This document shows, in pieces, positions 1 to 5,507 of a DNA stretch of 5,852 nucleotides (position 1 is the first letter of the stretch; each line of letters opens with the position of its first letter). The stretch lies in NCBI GenBank assembly GCA_025458735.1, contig JALORV010000096.1:1-5852 (forward strand). The letters run 5' to 3'. The translations under genes were made by a program, and so were the position numbers. A model generated the notes under the pieces. That model was not told where the DNA came from and searched no databases. It saw only the letters and a program-made list of their open reading frames with translations. This DNA is from Burkholderiaceae bacterium. Its GTDB lineage: Bacteria > Pseudomonadota > Gammaproteobacteria > Burkholderiales > Burkholderiaceae.

Positions 1-191
1 CGCAGTACCTGGGGGTGACTTTCTAGGCCATGCCTGGCAAGGTCTTCGAGGCACACCTCCTGGGCTCGGTCCCCTCCTGGTCCCCCTCGCGGGCGCGCCC
101 AATGGCGCCGCCGCTACGGGCACCCTCCCCTCTTCGACACTCCTGGCATCCTGCCTGCCTTACAATGAAGTAAGGACTTTGGAGAGCCCAC
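1..191. other. Gene-poor left edge; possible C-terminal tail of an upstream gene
   Basis: No convincing gene is visible here. The plus frame starting at base 3 reads QYLGVTF and stops at 24-26, so it could be the last residues of a gene outside the window, but seven residues cannot establish that. The rest is C-rich non-coding sequence leading into the promoter and ribosome binding site of the toxin-antitoxin locus. Open frames on the opposite strand here look like antisense shadows because their translations are low-complexity and arginine-rich. Confidence 0.4.
161..166 (+). promoter_or_regulatory. Candidate -10 box for the toxin-antitoxin locus
   Basis: TACAAT differs from the sigma-70 -10 consensus at one position and lies 26 bp before the antitoxin ATG, followed by a GGAG ribosome binding site at 181-184 with good spacing. 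No good -35 box lies at 16-18 bp; TTCGAC at 133-138 is 22 bp away, which is too far. VapB-type antitoxins normally repress their own promoter, so an operator is expected near here, but I could not identify a clear palindrome. Confidence 0.3.
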
Positions 192-492
192 ATGTCCACC
201 GCCACCCTCACCACCAAGGGCCAGATCACCATCCCCGTCGATGTTCGCCGCGCGCTCAACGTCGAGCCTGGCGACCGGGTCGAGTTCGTCCAGATCGAGC
301 CCGGCCGCTTCGAGGTGATCGCCGCCACGCGCTCCGTCCGCGAGCTCAAGGGGCGTTTTGGCAAGCTTCGAGGTGATCGCCGCCACGCGCTCCGTCCGCG
401 AGCTCAAGGGGCGTTTTGGCAAGCCAGGTCGCACGGTCTCCATCGAGGAGATGAACGCCGCCATCGCGGCGCAGGCTGCGCGAACGCGTTGA
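192..492 (+). pseudogene. vapB: VapB-type antitoxin, frameshifted by a 58-bp tandem duplication
   Basis: Removing one copy of the 58-bp duplication restores a normal 80-residue antitoxin. After FGK at residue 58 it continues PGRTVSIEEMNAAIAAQAAR and stops at 490-492. That tail is the usual toxin-binding helix of AbrB/VapB antitoxins in this family, so the ancestral frame is clear. In the present sequence the shift removes this tail while leaving the DNA-binding domain intact. By family knowledge, the N-terminal domain binds the operator and the C-terminal tail neutralises the toxin. This allele would therefore be expected to lose toxin neutralisation. The restored stop overlaps the toxin's TTG start (TTGA at 489-492), as in a translationally coupled pair. 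Confidence 0.75.
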
Positions 493-788
493 TCGGGCTG
501 GATACCAACGTCCTGGTGCACTACATCATGCAGGACGATCCGAGACAGTCGCCAAAGGCGACGCGTCTGATCGAAAGCCTGACCAGCGAGCAGCCCGGCT
601 TCGTGCCACTGGTGGCCGTCGTCGAACTCGTCTGGGTGCTGTCGTCCAGCTACGGGCTCAACAAGGACGAGTTGGTCGAGGCGCTGGACCTGCTGCTGCG
701 CAGCAAGGAGATCGTGGTCGACCGCGCGGACTTGGTGTTGCAGGCGCAGCGGCGCTTCGCCAAGGGCGGTGCGGACTTCGCGGACTGA
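192..788 (+). CDS. Antitoxin-toxin fusion frame: AbrB/MazE-like N-terminus joined to a PIN domain
   Basis: This 198-residue frame joins two genes of a type II toxin-antitoxin pair. Residues 1-58 are an AbrB/MazE/SpoVT swapped-hairpin DNA-binding domain with the typical TLTTKGQITIPVDVRRAL start and the PGDRVEF turn. Residues 59-99 are out-of-frame sequence, rich in Arg, His and Gly, created by a 58-bp tandem duplication. Residues 100-198 are the PIN-domain toxin, beginning LIGLDTNVLVHY, with acidic residues at toxin positions 5 (LDTN), 46 (VVELVWV), 96 and 99 (ADFAD). The frame then stops early because of a second lesion. The start at 192 is supported by GGAG at 181-184. If translated, the product would carry a DNA-binding head on a truncated RNase-like domain. 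Whether it is made, stable or active is unknown; I think it is more likely a decaying locus than a selected fusion. Confidence 0.6.
   Translation: MSTATLTTKGQITIPVDVRRALNVEPGDRVEFVQIEPGRFEVIAATRSVRELKGRFGKLRGDRRHALRPRAQGAFWQARSHGLHRGDERRHRGAGCANALIGLDTNVLVHYIMQDDPRQSPKATRLIESLTSEQPGFVPLVAVVELVWVLSSSYGLNKDELVEALDLLLRSKEIVVDRADLVLQAQRRFAKGGADFAD
307..424 (+). repeat. Perfect 58-bp tandem duplication inside the antitoxin gene
   Basis: Two head-to-tail copies with a 58-bp period are identical: 307-364 and 365-422, with the match running on to 366 and 424. The unit covers the codons for FEVIAATRSVRELKGRFGK and ends in GGGGCGTTTTGGCAAG. Because 58 is not a multiple of three, it shifts the frame by one base. 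The copies show no divergence, which suggests a recent event. Confidence 0.95.
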
Positions 789-849
789 GCGGACCATGAC
801 CTTCGATACCGGTGCCGCGAAGGCAGCGGGGATGACGTTGGTGGCGTGA
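489..849 (+). pseudogene. vapC: VapC-type PIN-domain toxin with a 3' deletion and frameshift
   Basis: This is a PIN-domain ribonuclease toxin of the VapC type. It starts at a TTG (489-491) overlapping the restored antitoxin stop, which places the first catalytic Asp at residue 5 in LDTNVLV. The frame runs 99 residues and stops at 786-788, just after ADFAD. The normal continuation of the family reappears in another frame at 793-849 as TMTFDTGAAKAAGMTLVA followed by a stop, and contains the fourth acidic site (TFD). Relatives have roughly a dozen or more residues between ADFAD and TFD, so about 40 bp appear lost. The junction lies in three GCGGAC copies at 771, 780 and 789, consistent with slippage or a short-homology deletion. 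The toxin is probably inactive, lacking the last helix, strand and acidic residue. The identity of the family is clear; the size of the deletion is inferred. Confidence 0.75.
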
Positions 850-860
850 TCGCGACGCCC

Positions 861-889
861 TGCGATCGGCACCGAAGGTGTCGGTCGCA
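861..889. repeat. Strong stem-loop: 13-bp stem, 3-base loop
   Basis: Positions 861-873 pair with 877-889 along all 13 positions, counting two G-U pairs (866/884 and 869/881), around a GAA loop at 874-876. It starts 11 bp after the toxin's ancestral stop. There is no T-run after it, so it is not a standard intrinsic terminator. It could protect the 3' end of the transcript or be a REP-like element. Confidence 0.75.
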
Positions 890-891
890 AA

Positions 892-920
892 GCCCCGAAC
901 AGGCACTGTGCCCTCGGGGC
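892..920. repeat. Second stem-loop, two bases after the first
   Basis: GCCCCGA (892-898) pairs with TCGGGGC (914-920), and inside it GGCA (902-905) pairs with TGCC (909-912) around CTG. The element is also 29 nt long, matching its neighbour in size but not in sequence. No T-tract follows. Confidence 0.7.
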
Positions 921-1308
921 CGCCGTCTCAGTCTCAGTGTGCGTGATCCGCGGCGCCTTGATCCGCTTGAACGCCAGCTCCGCAGCGTGAGCTGTCCGTC
1001 GCGGCGGCGCCCTGAACTCGTAGTCTCGGACGCTTACCGGTCATAGCGGTGCAAGCTCGCTCGTCCCATGAAGGGCCGGTCATACCAGCCCATCGACGCG
1101 CTCCGACGCTGTCGGACGCCCGGCCCGGATCATTGACGTTCCGCATCTACGAAGCTGCCGTTCGTGGCCTACGGCGGTCGGCCAGACAGCCGCCGCTCAT
1201 GGCTGCCGGCGCCCGGCCATGACCCGGCACGGGTGTAGGGCAGCTATGGAGCCAACTCAATGAGTAGCCTTACACCGCCGCCCGTTCACATGCAGCGGGC
1301 GCTGAACG

Positions 1309-2733
1309 CTACGAGCCCGTCGGCAGCCTGTCGCGGTACAACCGCAGCGCGGTGATCAGGTCGTAGATCAGCGTTTCCTGGTAGCGATACGACATCTCCT
1401 CGCCCATCGGCACAAGCACCGACAAGGATTGCTTGCGGCAACGCTCCGCGAGCGCGGTCAAGCGCGCCATCAGCGCCTCGAGCCTGGCCCTGGCTTGCGG
1501 TGTGGCGTGCCGGGGGTCGGCCGGCATCTCGGCGATCGCGCCGACCGTGATGCCGGCGCCGAAGATTTCGGGAATTTCGCTCTCGAGCTTGACCCGGAGG
1601 GCATCGACGCGCCACAGGCGGAATCGATGTGCCATCCCCATGCCACTGAACAGCAGCGACAGGGCCACGCCGATCTGGATCCAGGTGGGCAGGGGCATGA
1701 TGTCCGACGCCCACGGCGCATAGGTCCCGAGCATATCGGGCCCTTCGTCCTTGAAAAAGCTCTGCGCTACGCTGTTCATCGGTAGCCCGGTCTGGTTGGG
1801 CGAGCTGCTGTTGTGGCGTACGAAGGTCGGCGACAGGTGGGCTGCCGCGGCCATGAGCCCTTGCAGGGCCCCGTTGGACGCGCAGCCGTTGCCGACGATG
1901 AGCGTATCTATCTGCAGTACCTGCTTGTCCACGCGCGGCAGCAGTTGCAGGTAGTCCAGCTGCCCGGCCTCGATGACACCGACGCGCGCAAACGGCAGGT
2001 GGTGCGGAAGCGCGTCCACGTAGGGCATCGCGAGGATGTCCAGGTTGCGGCGCACGACCGCGTCGGACAGCAGCTTGGCTTGTTCCGAGATCACCATCGC
2101 GCCGAGGTCGAGCTCGCCACGCTCGAGCATGTCGAGCTGCTCGTCGATCGACGGCGTCACGACGACGACCTCCAGCCCGCCCGCTGCGCCCAACACCCGT
2201 CGCATGAGCTGCTCGGTACCGCTGCCCACCGGGCCGATGCCCAGGCGCACACTCTTCAGGTCGGCCGGAACCTTGAAGCGATCGAGGTTGCGACCCAGGA
2301 TGATCAGCGACTCCGGTTGCGGCAGGCGCCCTATTAATTCGAGTCCATGGCCTTCGGGATACGACATGCCATCCTGCACCAGCGCCAGGTGCACGTCGCA
2401 GGTCTTGCGTGCGGCGATCAGGCGTTGGATGTTTTCGGCGGACCCGGCCGTGGCGACGTTGACCAGCTTCCCCTTGCGGCGCGACACCTCGCCGGCGAAG
2501 CCATCGACGACGGCGTGATACCGGCCGGTCGGGCTGCCTGACAGCATCGTGACCTCGACATGGCGCAGGCTGGGTCGCGGGTCCAGCCAGGCGACCAGGG
2601 CGGCCAACACGAAGAGACCAGCGAAGAAGAGCGCCGTCTTCTTGGCCGGTGACAGCGAACCGCCCTGTTCGGTTCGGCCGAGTACACGTTTCAGGCGGTC
2701 TTTGGAGATGAGGCCGCCGGGCTGTTCTGCCAT
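1309..2733 (-). CDS. TAXI-family TRAP solute-binding protein, anchored by two membrane segments
   Basis: This 474-residue protein looks like the TAXI branch of TRAP-transporter solute-binding proteins, related to NMT1-like periplasmic binding folds. Residues 1-32 are basic and probably cytoplasmic. Residues 33-50 (TALFFAGLFVLAALVAWL) form a membrane anchor or uncleaved signal. The binding domain follows at about 57-345, with the family-like GSPTGRYHAVVDGFAGEV at 66-83 and GIGPVGSGTEQL at 165-176. A second membrane segment lies at about 350-368, leaving a C-terminal part (369-474) with a likely helical or coiled stretch at 415-437, predicted to be cytoplasmic. Classical TAXI proteins are secreted and shorter, without this tail. 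No TRAP permease gene is in the window, so the ligand and transport role are unknown; a sensory or scaffold role is possible. The ATG at 2733 has no strong ribosome binding site, but it places the basic N-terminus just before the anchor. Confidence 0.85.
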   Translation of the reverse strand: MAEQPGGLISKDRLKRVLGRTEQGGSLSPAKKTALFFAGLFVLAALVAWLDPRPSLRHVEVTMLSGSPTGRYHAVVDGFAGEVSRRKGKLVNVATAGSAENIQRLIAARKTCDVHLALVQDGMSYPEGHGLELIGRLPQPESLIILGRNLDRFKVPADLKSVRLGIGPVGSGTEQLMRRVLGAAGGLEVVVVTPSIDEQLDMLERGELDLGAMVISEQAKLLSDAVVRRNLDILAMPYVDALPHHLPFARVGVIEAGQLDYLQLLPRVDKQVLQIDTLIVGNGCASNGALQGLMAAAAHLSPTFVRHNSSSPNQTGLPMNSVAQSFFKDEGPDMLGTYAPWASDIMPLPTWIQIGVALSLLFSGMGMAHRFRLWRVDALRVKLESEIPEIFGAGITVGAIAEMPADPRHATPQARARLEALMARLTALAERCRKQSLSVLVPMGEEMSYRYQETLIYDLITALRLYRDRLPTGS

Positions 2734-3150
2734 GGTCTTGGGGTCGCAGTGGCTGAAGGTGTGGGGGGATCAACGGAGCCGCCCCCTTGCCCGCGCGGGT
2801 GATTTTGATGCAGCAATCATGCGGACCGATGATCCTGCGCGACGGCACGACGCACCTGCTAATGTCGCCTCTGGAGTTCATCCAGCTGATGGCCGCTTGG
2901 TGCCACCTCCGCGGCTGGGCCAGACAATGACTCCTGTACGGCTGTCTACTGGGTTGGTCCGATGCTCGGTCTGGATCGGGTCCGGCCAACCAATCCCCTG
3001 AACTCGTTGCCCGAAACCTGCGGGTCGAGTTGGGCTGCTGTGCAGCTGACGTTCGTCTAGGCCGGGTCCCGACCCGTTGCTGCCGCTTGGTGCGAGAGAT
3101 ACCGGCCCTTCGGCCCTGGCGCCAAACGCTGGCATCCAGCCTCATACAAG
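2734..3150. other. Intergenic region with transposase relic and hairpins
   Basis: These 417 bases lie between two minus-strand genes. They contain an IS91-type transposase relic on the plus strand (2829-2917), a 10-bp palindrome CCCGCGCGGG at 2790-2799, and a hairpin at 3001-3031 (AACTCG/CGAGTT with inner CCCG/CGGG). CGGGTCCCGACCCG at 3063-3076 is a further inverted repeat. GAAACCTGC near 3013 and GGCCGGGTC at 3060-3068 resemble motifs in the repeat at 5508-5740. No intact gene and no clear terminator for the LysR gene is visible. The gap makes co-transcription of the LysR and TAXI genes unlikely. Confidence 0.6.
2829..2917 (+). pseudogene. Relic of an IS91-family (Y2) transposase
   Basis: Read from 2829, the plus strand gives MILRDGTTHLLMSPLEFIQL followed by MAA, which matches my recollection of the conserved C-terminal segment of IS91/IS801-type transposases (RDGTTH, then PLEF or PLDF, then LAALVPxPR). 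After MAA, a one-base shift recovers LVPPPRL up to 2917; without the shift the frame stops at 2928-2930. The next expected residues (HLxRFHG) are absent, so only about 30 codons survive. No ends of the element, start codon context or other transposase parts are recognisable. It marks an old insertion or recombination event in this gap. Identification is from memory of the family, not from an alignment. Confidence 0.7.
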
Positions 3151-4047
3151 TCACAGCGGTCGCAGTGCGCGTGCCGCGGCAGCCACCACCTCGCGGCTCA
3201 AGCCGTCGATCAACGACGACGCGGCGCGGGCGTGCTGCCAGTACAGCGGCACATCGAGCGCGGTATCGGGCACCAGTTCGACCAGCGAGCCGGTGGCCAG
3301 GAGCGGGGCGATCAACGCCTGCGGATGCAGACCCCACCCCATGCCCGCCAGCGCGGCGGTGACGAAGGCATGCGCTGAAGGCACCGCATGCCGGGGAAGT
3401 TCCACATCCCGGTGGCACAGGCGCCGAACCCAGCGGGCCTGCAGGTCGTCCTTGGCGTTGAACACTAGGCTGGGCGCCCGCGTAAGGCTGCCCGCCCCGA
3501 CGCCGCCGACGAAGTGGCGCGCCATGTAGGCCGGGCTGGCGGCCGCGAGATAGCGCATGGCACCCAGCGGCCGGCTGTTGAAGCCCGCTGGGGGCCGAGC
3601 CGTTCCGGTCACGGCGGCCAGCACGGCGCCGCTGCGCAGCCATGTGGCGGTGTGATCCTGGTCGTCCACCGACAGTTCGACTAGCACGGGGGCATCGGCC
3701 GCGAAGGCGGCCACCGCGGGTGCGAACCAGGTGGCCAGGCTGTCCGCGTTGACGGCGATCGGCAGCGCCACGCGGGTGAGGCCTTCAGGTGCCAGTGCCG
3801 GCAGTGCGCCCTGCAGTTCCTGCTCGAGGAGCCGCACGCGATCCACGTGCTGGCACAGACGCCGGCCGGTATCGGTGGGGCGGCAAGGCTGGCCGCGCAC
3901 GACCAGGGCGCAGCCCACCCGTTCTTCCAGAGAGCGAATGCGCTGCGACACCGCCGATGGCGTGACGAACAGCGCCTGCGCCGCGCGCTCGAAACTGCCT
4001 TCCCGTACGACGGCGGCCAGCGCGGAGAGTGCGGCGTAGTCGAGCAT
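3151..4047 (-). CDS. argP: LysR-type regulator, ArgP/LysG (IciA) family
   Basis: This 298-residue LysR-type transcription factor has the usual length. A winged helix-turn-helix occupies about residues 1-60, with the recognition region SFERAAQALFVTPSAVSQRI at 18-37. An effector-binding domain covers about 90-298. ALPIAVNADSLATWF at 94-108 is typical of the ArgP/LysG subgroup, whose members sense lysine or arginine and activate a basic amino acid exporter. LYWQHAR near 268-274 is also in family style. It is divergent from the LysE/ArgO gene, the usual arrangement for these pairs, which supports the exporter as its target. The start at 4047 gives the standard MLDYAALSALAAVV beginning. I cannot tell from sequence whether lysine, arginine or another amino acid is the effector. 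Confidence 0.9.
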   Translation of the reverse strand: MLDYAALSALAAVVREGSFERAAQALFVTPSAVSQRIRSLEERVGCALVVRGQPCRPTDTGRRLCQHVDRVRLLEQELQGALPALAPEGLTRVALPIAVNADSLATWFAPAVAAFAADAPVLVELSVDDQDHTATWLRSGAVLAAVTGTARPPAGFNSRPLGAMRYLAAASPAYMARHFVGGVGAGSLTRAPSLVFNAKDDLQARWVRRLCHRDVELPRHAVPSAHAFVTAALAGMGWGLHPQALIAPLLATGSLVELVPDTALDVPLYWQHARAASSLIDGLSREVVAAAARALRPL

Positions 4048-4122
4048 GGTTCAGTCTGGCTTCATCGTGATTAGTAGGATTAGTTTGTCTTCAGGCGCCG
4101 AGGTTGGCAAGCTTGGCGCACC
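4048..4122. promoter_or_regulatory. Shared divergent promoter/operator region of the LysR and LysE genes
   Basis: The 75-bp gap is locally AT-richer than its surroundings at 4061-4092. GATTAGT occurs twice, at 4069-4075 and 4078-4084 (9-bp period). ATC (4064-4066) and GAT (4078-4080) form an interrupted inverted repeat with an 11-base spacer, and a smaller ATC-GT-GAT lies at 4064-4071. These are candidates for the regulator's binding site. TAGGAT at 4075-4080 is a weak -10 candidate for the exporter, with TTCAGT at 4050-4055 as a poor, 19-bp-spaced -35. Only the position between divergent genes is strong evidence. Confidence 0.5.
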
Positions 4123-4770
4123 ATGGACCCCACAGCCGCTTCTCCTCTCGCCTTCCCGGTCTTCGTGCAGGGCCTGGCCCTGAGCTTCGGGCTCATCGTG
4201 GCGATTGGTGCGCAGAACGCCTTCGTGCTGCGCCAGGGTCTGCGCCGCGAGCACGTGGGCAGCGTGGTGTTGTTCTGCGCGGTGGCAGACGCGGTGCTCA
4301 TCGCGGCGGGGGTCATGGGCATGGCGCAGGCTCTCGGGCAGAGCCCGAACCTGGCGCGCGCCCTGGCCTTGGCGGGCGCGGCGTTCCTGGCCGTCTACGG
4401 CTGGCAGGCGCTGCGACGCGCGCGGCAGGTCCACCGGCTGGATGCGTCGGCGGCCGGTTCGTCGTTGTCGCTGGCCGCGGCGGTGGCGCAAGCGGCCGCC
4501 TTCACGCTGCTGAATCCGCACGTCTATCTGGACACCGTGCTGCTGGTCGGCAGCATCGGCGCGCAGCAGCCGGCAGCACTGCGGGGCTGGTTCATCGCCG
4601 GGGCCGCAGGGGCCAGCCTGGTCTGGTTCTCGCTGCTGGGCTTTGGTGCTCGTTGGCTGGCGCCGTGGTTTGCCCGGCCGCGGGCCTGGCAGGTGCTTGA
4701 CGGCTTGATCGGCGCGACCATGTTCGTGCTGTCTGCGCTGCTGGTGCGGCACGCGCTGGTCGGGATGTGA
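4123..4770 (+). CDS. argO: LysE/ArgO-family basic amino acid exporter
   Basis: This 215-residue inner-membrane protein belongs to the LysE/ArgO exporter family. Its first membrane segment (about 12-31) runs into the signature GLIVAIGAQNAFVLRQGLRREH at 23-44. Further hydrophobic segments lie at about 47-67, 79-97, 117-147, 152-175 and 190-211, giving the six-segment layout expected. LLNPHVYLDTVLLVG at 129-143 is the second conserved family signature. It probably exports arginine or lysine, and toxic analogues, out of the cytoplasm. The ATG at 4123 gives a slightly longer N-terminus than many relatives and has no strong ribosome binding site, so a start a few codons later (GTG in FVQ) is possible. 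Control by the divergent LysR gene is expected. A paiB-like gene follows after 10 bp. Confidence 0.92.
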   Translation: MDPTAASPLAFPVFVQGLALSFGLIVAIGAQNAFVLRQGLRREHVGSVVLFCAVADAVLIAAGVMGMAQALGQSPNLARALALAGAAFLAVYGWQALRRARQVHRLDASAAGSSLSLAAAVAQAAAFTLLNPHVYLDTVLLVGSIGAQQPAALRGWFIAGAAGASLVWFSLLGFGARWLAPWFARPRAWQVLDGLIGATMFVLSALLVRHALVGM

Positions 4771-4780
4771 AGGGCCGCGC

Positions 4781-5437
4781 ATGTACGTGAATCCGCTGCA
4801 CCGACTGACCGATCGCGAGACCCTGTTCGCGCTCATGGCGTCTCACCCGCTCGGTGCTTGGGTGTGCCACGGCCGCGACGGCCTCATCGCCAACCACGTG
4901 CCCTTCCTGCTGGACCGCAGCCGCGGGCCGTTCGGTACCTTGATCGGCCATGTCTCGCGCGCCAACCCTGTCTGGCGCGAGCTCGGTTCGGCCGGTCCGT
5001 CCGTGGTGATATTCCAGGGACCCCAGGCCTACATCACGCCAGGCTGGTACCCGAGCAAGGCCGAGCACGGCGAGGTCGTGCCCACCTGGAATTACGTGGT
5101 GGCTCACGCCCATGGCGTGGCGCGTGCGGTGGAGGACCGCGATTGGGTCTTCGACATGCTCAAGCGCCTTGTCACGGCCCATGAGGCTGCTCGGCCTTCG
5201 CCTTGGTCGGTTTCCGATGCACCGGTCCCTTTCATGGACAGGATGATGCGGGCCATCGTAGGCATCGAGATTCGTATCGATCGCCTGGAAGGCAAGCTCA
5301 AAGCAAGCCAGGACGAAGCGATGCCCGACCGCCGCGGGACCGTTCGTGGACTGCGTGAGCAGGCCTGCGACACGGCACGCGCCATGGCGGCGCTTGTCCA
5401 AGATGCGATCGAAGCGCAAGCCGCCGACAGTTCCTGA
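4781..5437 (+). CDS. paiB: PaiB-like FMN-binding regulatory protein
   Basis: This 218-residue protein fits the PaiB family of FMN-binding split-barrel proteins, called negative transcriptional regulators after Bacillus PaiB. Recognisable blocks in order are MYVNPLHRLTDRETLFALMA at the N-terminus, GLIANHVPFLLD at 34-45, SVVIFQGPQAYITPGWYPSK at 74-93, VVPTWNYVVAHAHG at 99-112 and IEIRIDRLEGKLKASQ at 162-177. Length matches the family. In this copy the usual SQN after the KLK segment reads SQD. It starts 10 bp after the exporter stop, with AGGG at 4771-4774 as a weak ribosome binding site, so co-transcription with the exporter is likely. The molecular role of PaiB proteins is poorly defined outside Bacillus; flavin or heme binding and regulation are possible. 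The C-terminus (190-218) is alanine-rich and helical. Confidence 0.9.
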   Translation: MYVNPLHRLTDRETLFALMASHPLGAWVCHGRDGLIANHVPFLLDRSRGPFGTLIGHVSRANPVWRELGSAGPSVVIFQGPQAYITPGWYPSKAEHGEVVPTWNYVVAHAHGVARAVEDRDWVFDMLKRLVTAHEAARPSPWSVSDAPVPFMDRMMRAIVGIEIRIDRLEGKLKASQDEAMPDRRGTVRGLREQACDTARAMAALVQDAIEAQAADSS

Positions 5438-5507
5438 CCGCCATGTGCAGTTCGATGCTGCGCCCTTGAGAGGCGGCTCTCTGGTGCTCAGGCGAATGTC
5501 GCTCAAT

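Larger units (their letters stand above)
850..1308. other. Non-coding, hairpin-rich intergenic region
   Basis: No protein-coding signal is convincing in these 459 bases on either strand. The region holds several inverted repeats: 861-889, 892-920, 1098-1119 (TCCGAC with a GCT loop and GTCGGA, plus a GCG/CGC extension across one bulged C) and 1172-1195 (CGGCGG/CCGCCG around 12 bases). A 12-base match, CGGTCATA with flanking similarity, occurs near 1038 and 1076. The string CTGCCGTTCGT at 1155-1165 recurs exactly at 5655-5665. It separates the plus-strand toxin locus from the 3' end of the minus-strand TAXI gene, so both transcripts would end here. Confidence 0.6.

Noticed and set aside
307..424. 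CRISPR or regulatory direct-repeat array
   Set aside because: There are only two adjacent copies without spacers, and the unit is antitoxin coding sequence.
114..890. A 258-codon minus-strand frame opposite the toxin-antitoxin locus
   Set aside because: It is antisense to clear antitoxin and PIN-domain coding sequence and reads through the tandem duplication; its translation is a typical codon-mirror product.
861..920. Intrinsic terminator for the toxin-antitoxin transcript
   Set aside because: The stems are strong, but no T-run follows either hairpin on either strand.
850..1308. Integron attC site or other recombination site around the toxin-antitoxin locus
   Set aside because: The hairpins lack the paired GTTRRRY/RYYYAAC core sites, and there is no integrase or cassette array.
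1286..3643. A very long minus-strand open frame of 785 codons
   Set aside because: It overlaps the TAXI and LysR genes in another frame, crosses the non-coding gap with the transposase relic, and its translation is arginine-rich without any recognisable domain. Long shadow frames are common in high-GC DNA.
4592..5506. Long minus-strand frame opposite lysE and paiB, and a similar one at 4051-4836
   Set aside because: Both lie opposite strongly recognisable genes and have no domain of their own.
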